Shown here piece after piece: positions 40,141-49,437 of a DNA stretch of 64,000 nt. The notes under the pieces are model-generated. The model had not been told where the DNA came from, did no database searches, and worked only from the letters and a program-made list of their open reading frames with translations. Both the position numbers and the translations under genes were made by a program. Numbering within the stretch: the stretch's first letter is position 1; each line of letters begins with the position of its first letter. This stretch comes from Ascoidea asiatica. Lineage: Eukaryota > Ascomycota > Saccharomycetes > Ascoideales > Ascoideaceae. The stretch covers positions 1,640,722 through 1,704,721 of the forward strand of contig BCKQ01000001.1 in assembly GCA_001600695.1 (NCBI GenBank). The letters run 5' to 3'.

Positions 40141-43100
40141 TTAAAATTTCAATTCTCCTGCCCAAGAAGCAGGCATCGGTCTAAAAATTTTTAATTCTCC
40201 TTTTTTTAAATCCTGTAAATCTATTTTATCTATACTAACATTTTTGATACCATTAGAATTTTGTTGAATGATTTCTAATTTATAATTATTTTCTTCTCTT
40301 TTCTCAAGAACAGTTAAAACAATTGCTGTATGATCTGGAGAACCAAAATTTTTAAAAATCATACCATTTTCTTTAATATGTTCAAATTTACAATTTTTAA
40401 ATTGAATTATATCTCCTTCTCTAATTTCATCTAAAGCTGGTTCATAATTTATTTCATCATTATATTTTGAAATTTTATAAATTAAACATCCATGATTATA
40501 TCCATCTGAAACAAATGCATGTTTACCACATGAAATCTCTAAAGCATCATGAGCTAATGTCCAACATTCACCATTTCCAATTTTTTGTCCTAAATGATAT
40601 TCACACCAACTACTTATATGTTCTCCAAATTTTTCATGACTTTCAATTAATTCATCAAGTGTTGCAGTTGGAGGTGGAATATTTATCCTTTCAACATTAG
40701 TTGTTCTTAAAATTTCAAGTGAATTATTTTCATTTTTTTCTCCTTCCCAATTAAATTTCAATTTAATAATTGATAAATCTTCCATTCTAACACAAAGTTT
40801 TAATTCATTATTAGAGTACGTACAAGAATATGTAAGACCATTGAAACAACTTGGAAGTTTCAAATTCTTTGGATCTGCAAACCAACATGATTTAAGTTCT
40901 AAATCAAGTTCAATAGGTTCAAAACTTTTAACTTGTCTTCTTTTAGGAATAGGAGGTCTTTTTAATTTATTAGATATATTGGAACTATCAATTGACGAAT
41001 TACGAGATTTATGACCTTGATTCAACATAAGTTTTTTATTCAATTCTTCATTTAAATTTACTTTAACTTCTGAATGATGAGGATTTGATGTGATTCTTTG
41101 TCTTGAAGGTGGAGGTGGAGGAGGAGCTGATCTCTTAGATTTAACAGGTGGTTTAATTTTTTCTTTAATAATTAGTGGGGATGGAGATTTTTTTTCATCA
41201 ATGATATTTTTTTGATCCTCAATTCCAACAAGTTTTGAAATATGACGAAGTCCCTTTTTGAAATCAACTATTTCTTCATCAGTTGAATTTAATATAGGAG
41301 TATTTGATGTAAAAGAGCTTTTATGATTTTCAACTTTTTGAAAATTTTTATTATTAGATTTTGGTAATATTCTTGGACCTTTTTTTAAAGAATGAGAAAA
41401 TGATTCGTTTGAAATGGACGAGGAATTATCACTATTATCGTCAAGTTCTATTTTTTCTTTTTTTTCAAGTCTTTCTATTGCATTATTGGATGAATGGCGA
41501 AGACCTCCTCTTAAAGAAGCAATAAAATTTTCATTTTTTGTTTCATTGTCTTCAGCATTTATAGGATTCAAAGAATTCATTGACATTCCTTTTGAGTGGT
41601 TGGATTCTCTAGAATTTGGAACTGATTTTGGCTTTTGAATAGGTTTTGGTTTAATAGAGGGTTTAGGTTTAAGAGATGGTTTAGATTTTATAACAGGTTT
41701 TGGACCAGGTTTTGGGCCAGGTTTAGGAGCAAGTTTAGGCCCAGGTTTTGGTGCAGTTTTAGGACCAGGTTTTGGAAAAACTTTTGGTTTATTTTTTAAT
41801 GAAGGTGGAATTGGAGGTGGCGCTGTTTTTTTTATCGGAGATAAAACAGGAGATGACTTTGAAATTTTATTGGAATTTACAAATTCATTAGATTCTTTTT
41901 CTTCAAAATCTTCAGAATTGAAACTTTTTACAGAAAGATTTTGATCTTTATCATTGTCTTTATTTTGATTTGGATCTGGAGTTTTATCTTTATTTTGATT
42001 TTGATCATCGTTTGGAAGTAAACCTTTTGCGATTAAATGCTGAGCTCTTTTACTATTTTGATTAAATGTAAAAGAAAATTGATTATTGGAATTTGAATTT
42101 TTATTAAAATTATTAATTTCCTGGTTATTTGAATTAAAATTTGAATTAAAATTTGAATTTGAATTTGAATTTGTAATGACATGATTTTTAAAAATTGGAG
42201 CAGTACTACCATGAGGTCTTGGAGGAGGTATAATTTTTGTAAAATCTATATTTGTAGGCATATTAGTTTTTTTATTAATTACATTTGATTTTGAAATATC
42301 ACTTGATTTTGATAATTGAATAACTGAAGCTTCTGGAAGTTCATGTTCTTTGATATTATTAGAATTCGAATTATTGAAATTTGAATTATTGAAAGTTGAA
42401 TTATGTATTGCAGAACCTTTACTACCAAATGGACGAGGTGGAGGAGCAAAAGGAACAGGATTTGAATTTAAATTTAAATTCAAAGAAGTGTGATTAGAAT
42501 TAAAATTAGATTGTGATTGAGAATTATTGATGAGATTATTATCATTTTTTGGAATTGAAGGAGGTGGAATTAATGTATGAGGATCAATAATTGGTTTAAT
42601 TGGTTTAATATTATCATTATGATTACGATTTGGTAAAGGAGGAAAATTAGAATCTGAATCTGAATTTGAATTATTTGAATTATTTGAATTATTAATAGTA
42701 TCAAAAATTGAATCTTCTGATATATGGCCTCTAGCTTTATGTATTGGAGGAGGTGGAAAATGAGCTGCACTTGGAGCAGGTTTTGGGATTTTTTTTGGTT
42801 CTATATTCTTATCTTTTGACTTATCTTTTGAATCATCTTTTTTTAAATCAATTGAAAGAATCGATGACGATGGGATGGTTGTTGTTGTTGTGGCTATTGA
42901 TGATGGTCCGGGTATTGATGATTGTATGGGTATTGATGGATTATTGGTAATTTGAGATTGAGGAGTATATTGAGGTTTAGCAATAGGTTGAGAAGGAGGT
43001 TGTGGTAAAGGCATTGCCGTTCTTTTATATTGAGATAGAGATAATTCTTCTTCAGAAGTTGAAGGTGATGGAGGTTGTTGTTGTTTTATATTTTGTGGAG

Positions 43101-43869
43101 GATCATAATAAGGTTTATTATAAGATAAAGTTTCTTGAATATGTAAATTATTTTGAAATTGATTTTGAATGTTATTTAAATTATTATTTAAATTATTATT
43201 TAAAGAATTCGAAACAGAATTCGATATTTGATTAGAAATTTGACTAGATATTTTATTAGACATTTTATTAGATATTTGATTAGATACTTGATTAGATACT
43301 TGATTAGATACTTGATTAGATACTTGATTAGATATTCGATTGGATATAGCTTGAGATACTATTGGTGTCATTGAAGATAAATTTTGTTGCTGTTGAGGTT
43401 GTTGGAACTGTTGTTGTGAAGGTGGTGGATAATCCATTGATTGTTGAGGTTGATAAGAAAGAGTATTATTTGTTCTTGCAGGAGGAGGTGGTGGAATTGG
43501 ACGATTTTGTTGAACTTGAATCGGAGGTTGAATCTGAGGTTGGAATTGAGGTTGGAATTGAGATTGATTATTTGGTATTATATATTGATTATTATTTACA
43601 TTTTGATTAACATTTTCATTTAAATTCGAGGTTGAATTTGAATTTGAATTTGAAGATTGAATTGAATTTGAAGAAGATAAATTTCTTGATGGTGGAGGTG
43701 GAAACAGTTTTGGATCTCTTAAAGAATTTAAAGGTCTTGATTCACCAAATTCTTTTTTATTTTGATTATCATTTGAATTTGAATTTGAATTTAAAATTGA
43801 ATTATTTGATAATTTTTTAATTTTTGAAGATGCATTAAATTCTTGAAATTTATCTTTAAATTTATCCAT
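40141..43869 (-). CDS. AIM3: AIM3/BBC1-type actin-patch protein with papain-like C-terminal domain
   Basis: A 1242-residue protein. Residues 1-980 are Asn/Ser/Gln-rich with many polyproline motifs (PPPPSR, PPPPPAR, PKPGPK repeats, APPPPPPSRQR), the kind bound by SH3 domains of actin-patch proteins. A short VSNQVSNQ-type repeat lies near residue 200. No SH3 domain is visible at the N-terminus, which favours Aim3 over Bbc1. The folded C-terminal region (about 1000-1242) matches my memory of the shared AIM3/BBC1 C-terminal domain: ELKSCWFADPKNLKLPSCF, the NGECWTLAHDALE block (Cys about residue 1102), GDIIQF and GSPDHTAIVLTV (His about 1180), ending in FRPMPASWAGEL. The Cys/His placement is like NlpC/P60 or CHAP cysteine hydrolases. 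Family is fairly sure, the exact orthologue less so. Confidence 0.7.
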   Translation of the reverse strand: MDKFKDKFQEFNASSKIKKLSNNSILNSNSNSNDNQNKKEFGESRPLNSLRDPKLFPPPPSRNLSSSNSIQSSNSNSNSTSNLNENVNQNVNNNQYIIPNNQSQFQPQFQPQIQPPIQVQQNRPIPPPPPARTNNTLSYQPQQSMDYPPPSQQQFQQPQQQQNLSSMTPIVSQAISNRISNQVSNQVSNQVSNQVSNQISNKMSNKISSQISNQISNSVSNSLNNNLNNNLNNIQNQFQNNLHIQETLSYNKPYYDPPQNIKQQQPPSPSTSEEELSLSQYKRTAMPLPQPPSQPIAKPQYTPQSQITNNPSIPIQSSIPGPSSIATTTTTIPSSSILSIDLKKDDSKDKSKDKNIEPKKIPKPAPSAAHFPPPPIHKARGHISEDSIFDTINNSNNSNNSNSDSDSNFPPLPNRNHNDNIKPIKPIIDPHTLIPPPSIPKNDNNLINNSQSQSNFNSNHTSLNLNLNSNPVPFAPPPRPFGSKGSAIHNSTFNNSNFNNSNSNNIKEHELPEASVIQLSKSSDISKSNVINKKTNMPTNIDFTKIIPPPRPHGSTAPIFKNHVITNSNSNSNFNSNFNSNNQEINNFNKNSNSNNQFSFTFNQNSKRAQHLIAKGLLPNDDQNQNKDKTPDPNQNKDNDKDQNLSVKSFNSEDFEEKESNEFVNSNKISKSSPVLSPIKKTAPPPIPPSLKNKPKVFPKPGPKTAPKPGPKLAPKPGPKPGPKPVIKSKPSLKPKPSIKPKPIQKPKSVPNSRESNHSKGMSMNSLNPINAEDNETKNENFIASLRGGLRHSSNNAIERLEKKEKIELDDNSDNSSSISNESFSHSLKKGPRILPKSNNKNFQKVENHKSSFTSNTPILNSTDEEIVDFKKGLRHISKLVGIEDQKNIIDEKKSPSPLIIKEKIKPPVKSKRSAPPPPPPSRQRITSNPHHSEVKVNLNEELNKKLMLNQGHKSRNSSIDSSNISNKLKRPPIPKRRQVKSFEPIELDLELKSCWFADPKNLKLPSCFNGLTYSCTYSNNELKLCVRMEDLSIIKLKFNWEGEKNENNSLEILRTTNVERINIPPPTATLDELIESHEKFGEHISSWCEYHLGQKIGNGECWTLAHDALEISCGKHAFVSDGYNHGCLIYKISKYNDEINYEPALDEIREGDIIQFKNCKFEHIKENGMIFKNFGSPDHTAIVLTVLEKREENNYKLEIIQQNSNGIKNVSIDKIDLQDLKKGELKIFRPMPASWAGELKF

Positions 43870-45279
43870 TAATTATAATTATATATTAATTGATTTGATA
43901 TTTTTATATTTTTAATGATTTTTTTAAATCAATTGATTTATTGAGTAGATTATTGATTGATCTGTTTTAGATTGTTTTATTGATCGATTTGATTGATGAC
44001 ATGTTTAAATAGAGAAGTGGAATAATAGTGGTAACTGCTAGGTCAGTGAGCTTTCCATTGTTTTAGTATATTGACATAAATGTAAAGGAGATTTGCGGGT
44101 AACTTAGACAAGCCCTGATCAGGTAATCGATTAGCTAATCAAACGGCGCTCAAGGAAAGAAAGAAAGCACAGGCAGCAGCAGAAACAGCACGGAGCAAGA
44201 TGGTTTCAAAGATGGTTTCAAAGATGGTTTCAAAGATGGTTTCATCCGCGACACTGCGCCACTGCAACGGGCCTGACTCGGGAGTGCTCGTATTCGGTCG
44301 TATTGCTCTCGTATTCGAAATAAGATTATCTGGATCTGGAACTGCTTTGGAACTGATTTGGAACTGACTTGGATTTGATTTAGATCGACATGGTGTCGTG
44401 TGGCGTTTTTTGTCAGGCGTGTGACCTGTAGGAGACCATGAAGTCGGTGCCCCTGAAGTTACTTTCACTAGCCTCATTCTTGGACTTGCCACCTTCCAGA
44501 CTCTGAATGCGGTGCAGTTGAAATTTGTCTGTGGTTGGCGCAGTGGCTGTGATGCTGATACTTTAAAATATACTAAAAAATACTAAAATTACAAAAATAT
44601 GCTAAAATTTACCAGAGTTAAAGATCTGAATAAACTTAATTCATCTTTTACTCAATTCATTAACTCATTCACTATTTCATTTTTTTTTACACCAATTCCT
44701 TAATTCATTAATTCATTACTTCATCAATTGATAATTTCAGTAATTCATTAATGAAATAATTCAATCATCATTTCCTGTTTCTCAATTCAAATCCTTATTT
44801 CAACCATCTTATTTCATAAATCATTTTCTCAATTTAACTATTTAACTATTTAACTATTCTTTTATCATTCTTTTCAATTATATAAATATTCATTTTATTC
44901 CACTATTCTCATTATTCAATTATACTCAACTTAACTATTCAATCATATTTATTATTATTCATTTTTCATTTCAACTTTAAAACTCATTTAAAAAGTCATT
45001 TCCAAAGTCATTCTAAAATTGGTGATGTCATCCAACATTTAAGTTAAAAAAAAAAAACTGTATACATTAAAAATAATCAAATCACCTTAAATATCCTCCT
45101 ATACTACAAAATTTTATAAAAAAAAAAAAAAAAATCTTAATTTCATCCCTATATTATAATAAATTTAATCAATTATAATTTTTTTTTTATATTCATTATA
45201 ATTTATTTAATGTTGAAACTTTAAATTCTTTATATTCATTAATATTTTTTAATGAAATTTTTAAATAATTTTAAATAAT
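43870..45279. promoter_or_regulatory. Divergent AIM3-like/PDE1 promoter with GC-rich island
   Basis: A 1.41-kb spacer. A GC-rich island (about 44090-44550) is followed by a strongly pyrimidine- and ATTCATT-rich stretch (about 44640-45000), an A-run (about 45119-45134) and AT-rich DNA up to PDE1. The open frame at 44139-44492 (minus) sits in the island, includes the 12-mer repeat and is not protein-like. Confidence 0.45.
44197..44244 (+). repeat. Four perfect AAGATGGTTTCA 12-mers
   Basis: Four head-to-tail copies of AAGATGGTTTCA within the GC-rich promoter island between the AIM3-like gene and PDE1. A perfect 12-base minisatellite in non-coding DNA; function unknown. Confidence 0.9.
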
Positions 45280-46428
45280 ATGGAAAATTTAAATGATATA
45301 AATGATATAAAATTTGAAATAACTGCTTTAGGTTCAAGTGGTGGTCCAATTGAACATGATTGTTGTTCATATTTAATTAAACCTTCAAATATTTCATATA
45401 CTAAAATTTTATCTAAAAATTTAATTAATCAATTTTTTTGTATTGATGCAGGTTCTGGATTTTCAAGTTTAATTAAAATTATTAATAATGAAAATAATAA
45501 TGAAAATAATTTTAATAATAATATTATTAATAATTTTACAAATTGTAAATTATCTTCTTTAAATTTAAATTCTTCAAAACTTAATTTAACTTCACATCAA
45601 ATTTCTTTAAATTTATTTAATTTAATTGAGAATTATTTCATCTCTCATCCTCATCTTGATCATATTTTAGCTTTAGTTATAAATTCTGCTGGTTTTAAAC
45701 AAAATTTAAATAATAATTTTTTAATTAAAAAAATTTATGGTTCAGAATTTACAATTGATGCTCTTAAAAATCATATATTTAATGGTATAATTTGGCCAGA
45801 TTTAGATAACAATGGTAATATTTTAAAATTTATAAAATTTGATGATATAAATAATTCTAAAATTTCAATAAATAAAAATTTTAATATTAAACCATTTATT
45901 TTAAATCATGGTTTTATTTCTGATAATTCAAAAAATAATTTTAAAAAAATTTATAAAAGTAATTGTTTTTTTATTGAAAATAATTTAAATTTAAAAAATT
46001 TATTAATTTTTGGTGATTTAGAACCTGATTTAATAAATTTAAATAAAATTTGGGATTATGCTTCAATTTTAATATTTAATAATAAATTATCTGCAATAAT
46101 TATTGAATGTTCAACTGAAAATAAACCTGAAAATATACCTTTATATGGTCATATGACTCCATCTATTTTATTCAATCAATTTTTATATTTAAATCAAAAA
46201 ATTGATAATTTATATAAACTTAATAACCAAAATAATAACCATGATGATAATGATAATAAAATTTCTCATATAAAAGGGTTGAAAATTTTAATTACTCATA
46301 TTAAAGAATCAATTTCTGATAATGATCCAAAATCTAAAATTTATAATCAATTACAAGAATTAAACTCAAAATATAATCTACAATTATCATTTTCAATTGT
46401 TTTACCTGGTTTAACTTATCTATTGTAA
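45280..46428 (+). CDS. PDE1: Pde1, low-affinity class II cAMP phosphodiesterase
   Basis: A 382-residue metallo-beta-lactamase-fold phosphodiesterase (yeast Pde1 is 369 aa). It hydrolyses cytosolic cAMP and damps the Ras/PKA nutrient signal. Seen: the N-terminal FEITALGSSGGPIEHDCCSYLI block, FCIDAGSGFSSLIKI, the zinc-binding HPHLDH (in FISHPHLDHILALVINSAGF, about residues 123-142), KKIYGSEFTIDALKNHIFNG, the GDLEPDL metal ligand block and IIIECSTE, then HMTPSILFNQ and ILITHIKE near the end. All expected His/Asp ligands are present. Asn insertions separate the blocks. Intronless. Confidence 0.95.
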   Translation: MENLNDINDIKFEITALGSSGGPIEHDCCSYLIKPSNISYTKILSKNLINQFFCIDAGSGFSSLIKIINNENNNENNFNNNIINNFTNCKLSSLNLNSSKLNLTSHQISLNLFNLIENYFISHPHLDHILALVINSAGFKQNLNNNFLIKKIYGSEFTIDALKNHIFNGIIWPDLDNNGNILKFIKFDDINNSKISINKNFNIKPFILNHGFISDNSKNNFKKIYKSNCFFIENNLNLKNLLIFGDLEPDLINLNKIWDYASILIFNNKLSAIIIECSTENKPENIPLYGHMTPSILFNQFLYLNQKIDNLYKLNNQNNNHDDNDNKISHIKGLKILITHIKESISDNDPKSKIYNQLQELNSKYNLQLSFSIVLPGLTYLL

Positions 46429-46662
46429 TTCTTATTATCTTTCCCTCCTCTCCTTTTTTTTTTCTCTCTTTCTTTCTTTCTATCATATTGTATTTCTTAG
46501 CATATATCATATATCAAATATAATATAGTTATTTATATATACTCAAAAGATTTATTTCTTTTCATAATTATTCTTATTTCTTATATTATTAGTTAAATTT
46601 TCATTTTTATTCTCATTTTATATATTTTATATATTTTATTATTTCTAATATTTTTATTTTCT
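46429..46662. terminator. Convergent spacer PDE1/CEF1
   Basis: A 234-base pyrimidine- then AT-rich spacer with TTTCTTTC runs and CATATATCATATATC tandem sequence. Probable 3' ends of both genes; nothing else seen. Confidence 0.4.
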
Positions 46663-48612
46663 TCATGATTTTAACATTAAATATCTCATTTTCAAAACTT
46701 CTTTTTCTTCTTCTTTTATTTTTTTTATAGTATCATAGGTATATGAAATAATTTTTTGCTCTTTAAATAAATTTTTGGAAATTTCAATTTTTTCTTCAAT
46801 TTTAAATTTATCAATTTTAAAATTTAAAATTTTAATCTCTTTATTACATTCTTTTGAAATTTTTTGTAAATCATTAATAACTTTAGTTAAATTATTTGAA
46901 TTGATAAAATTTATATTATTATTATTATTATTAAATTGAATTCTTTTATCTTTATTAATATTATTTGAAATTAATTCATTTTCAATTTCATTTTCAATTT
47001 CATTTTCAATTATTGATTTAATTTCATTATCTAAATCTTCTAATATTAAAGATTTATCTTTTTTAATTTCAATATTTGATTTATTTTTAAATTGATCAGA
47101 TTTAATTAATTTAATTAATTCCAAATCAATTTCTTTTTCAATTTTTTTAAATAAATTATCTGAAGTAATATTTGGTAAAAAAGATGGTAATTTTTTTATT
47201 AAATTATCATTTGAAATTTCTTTTGATAATAATGGAATTGGTAAATTTTTTTGAATAGAATATGACTTTTTAAGTAATGATTTTTTATAATTTTTTTTTT
47301 CATTTTCATTTTTAATTCTTTCAATTTCTCCAAAATCTTTAATTCCAATTGATAAATTTGAATTTATATTATTATTTACTTTTAATTTATTTTTTATTAA
47401 AATTTCTTCTTTCTCATCTTCTTCGTCTTCATCACTTTCTTTAGATAATATGAGTTTATAAATGTTTTTAGGGTTTGGTAATTGAGATAATTTATGATTT
47501 ATTAAATTTTCTTTCATTTTTACAATATTTTTTAATTTTTTATCTTTTTTATTAAAATTTATCATTTTAGTATCTATAATTGAAATTTTATTTAAATTAA
47601 TATTTTCAATAGGATTTGATAATTCTAATTTTTTTCTTTTTGAAATTAAATTTTCTTCAATTTTTAATTCTTCTAAAGCTTGTATTGATAAATTAAGAGA
47701 TCTTTTATTATTATTATTATTATTATTATTTAAAATTTCATTATTTTTTCTTTTTTTATTTTTTTCTCTAATTTTTTTATAATTTTCATTTTCATTATCA
47801 AAAAGTTTATTTACTTTAATTATTTGATCATTAATATTTTTAGATTGATTTTGATTTTTAATTTTTTCAAATTTTATATCATAATTACCAATTAATGGAG
47901 GTAAATAAAATGGTATATCATTATTATAATTCATTAAATTATTTTTTTTTATTTTTTTTAATTTATTTTTTGAAATTAATTGATTTATAGTATTAAAACC
48001 AGAATTTTTTAATTCTCTTCTTTTTTGTAATAATGAAACTCTTTTACTTTCTTCTAATAATCTTTCTCTTGCTTTTCTTTTAGCTTTTTTACCTTTTGTA
48101 TTAACTAAACGAGCTTTAGCTTCAGATAACATTTCTTTTTCATCATCATCCATATCTATAGAATCTGGTCTTGCAGGTCTACTTTCATGATTAACAAAAT
48201 TATATTTATTATTTGAAATATTTTCAAGATTTAATGAAGATTGAGATTGAGATTGAGATTGAGATTGAGATTGAGATTGAGATTGAGATTGATTTTGATT
48301 TAATAAAAATTGATATCTTTCAATTGATTGAGTTGCAGTTCTTTTAATTAAATTTGATATTGTTTTCCATTGATTTGGAAAAGCTTTTGAAAATTTTAAT
48401 AAATTTTGATCATCAATTAAATTCCAATCTAATTTATTAATATTTGGATCTAACCATTCATTCCATCTTGATTTACATTGTTTTGAAGTTTTTCTTGATA
48501 ATAATGAACTACATCTTGACCATTGATTTAAACCATATTTTGAAATTGCAGCTTTTAAAACTTCATCTTCAACATTTGTCCAAACTGAAGTTCCAGGATA
48601 ATATGGCGCCAT
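46663..48612 (-). CDS. CEF1: Cef1/CDC5-like, Prp19-complex splicing factor
   Basis: A 649-residue protein (yeast Cef1 is 590). Cef1 is an essential spliceosomal subunit of the Prp19 complex (NTC), needed for catalytic activation. Two Myb repeats open it: WTNVEDEVLKAAISKYGLNQWSRCSSLL (described in parts; about residues 11-38) and DWNLIDDQNLLKFSKAF with QWKTISNLIKRTATQSIERYQFLL (about 60-105). The diagnostic GLNQWSR and SKQCKSRWNEWLDP are present. An SQ dipeptide repeat follows, then SRPARPDSIDMDDDEKEMLSEAKARL with KGKKAKRKARERLLEESKR (about 145-195), a Cef1/CDC5 signature. The rest is Asn/Lys-rich with a C-terminal coiled coil (about 575-649). In a yeast with several introns in this window, an intact Cef1 is expected. 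Confidence 0.95.
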   Translation of the reverse strand: MAPYYPGTSVWTNVEDEVLKAAISKYGLNQWSRCSSLLSRKTSKQCKSRWNEWLDPNINKLDWNLIDDQNLLKFSKAFPNQWKTISNLIKRTATQSIERYQFLLNQNQSQSQSQSQSQSQSQSQSSLNLENISNNKYNFVNHESRPARPDSIDMDDDEKEMLSEAKARLVNTKGKKAKRKARERLLEESKRVSLLQKRRELKNSGFNTINQLISKNKLKKIKKNNLMNYNNDIPFYLPPLIGNYDIKFEKIKNQNQSKNINDQIIKVNKLFDNENENYKKIREKNKKRKNNEILNNNNNNNNKRSLNLSIQALEELKIEENLISKRKKLELSNPIENINLNKISIIDTKMINFNKKDKKLKNIVKMKENLINHKLSQLPNPKNIYKLILSKESDEDEEDEKEEILIKNKLKVNNNINSNLSIGIKDFGEIERIKNENEKKNYKKSLLKKSYSIQKNLPIPLLSKEISNDNLIKKLPSFLPNITSDNLFKKIEKEIDLELIKLIKSDQFKNKSNIEIKKDKSLILEDLDNEIKSIIENEIENEIENELISNNINKDKRIQFNNNNNNINFINSNNLTKVINDLQKISKECNKEIKILNFKIDKFKIEEKIEISKNLFKEQKIISYTYDTIKKIKEEEKEVLKMRYLMLKS

Positions 48613-49437
48613 GATGAAATCAATATTATTATATTATATTATATTATTATATTATATTATATCTATTTTTTTAAATACAGTTGTAGATTTTAAAAGTAAA
48701 TCCGGTGTTGATGTAAGCGCGGATATTTATATTATATCTGTGTAAGTAAGTAAGTAAGTAAATAGTGTATGAATCTGAAGAGGTCTTTTTGCCACTGTCA
48801 AAGAGAAGAAAGAGAAAGAGAAAGAGAAGAAAGAGAAAGAGTAGCACCTTCAGTATTATCTCTACTTAGCCATCTGACCACCACCACCACTGCCACCACC
48901 ACTGCCACTCCTCTCGTGTTGTGTTCCTTGTTCCTTGTTCCTTGTTGTTTATTTCTTTGTTTATTTCTTTTTGTGTTGTTTGTGTTGTTTGTGTTCTGCT
49001 TACGTAACAGCCCCTGCCCGCTTACGTAACGCTGCTTCGGGTCTCCGAGGTGGCTGAAATCGGTCTTCCAGCACTTCTCCAGCACTTTTTTAATCTTTTA
49101 ATTCTTTTTAATCTTTTTATTCTGTTTATTCTTAAAAACTCTAAAAACTAAAACAACTTTAAACTTATTTTATCTCTAGCTTTAAGAATTATTATTTATC
49201 AATTATCACCATTATCGAATACTTAATAAATTTCAATGAATAATTTCTTTTATCTTCACATTCATTCATTCATTCATTCATTCGCCTAGCCGAATGGATG
49301 AAATTTAATTTATTACTTTAAAATTTAAATTATTCAATATTTATATAAATATCTGAAATTTCTCTTTAATTTTTAATATTCCAATTCATAATCCTGATTA
49401 TCTATGAAAATATTCAAAATAATTAAATCAATCAAAA
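48613..49437. promoter_or_regulatory. Divergent CEF1/glycosidase promoter with GC-rich block
   Basis: An 825-base spacer. It holds TATTA microsatellite next to CEF1, a GTAA repeat (about 48741-48758), a GA-rich run (about 48803-48842), CCACCACCACTG repeats (about 48877-48908), and two copies of GCTTACGTAAC with TTACGTAA at 49000-49007 and 49022-49029, followed by CATT repeats (about 49259-49282). Frames at 48769-49029 (plus) and 48798-49085 (minus) are created by these simple repeats. Confidence 0.5.

Noticed and set aside
44139-44492. 117-codon minus-strand ORF between the AIM3-like gene and PDE1
   Set aside because: It includes four perfect 12-mer repeats and GC-island sequence, with no domain and no codon bias like its neighbours.
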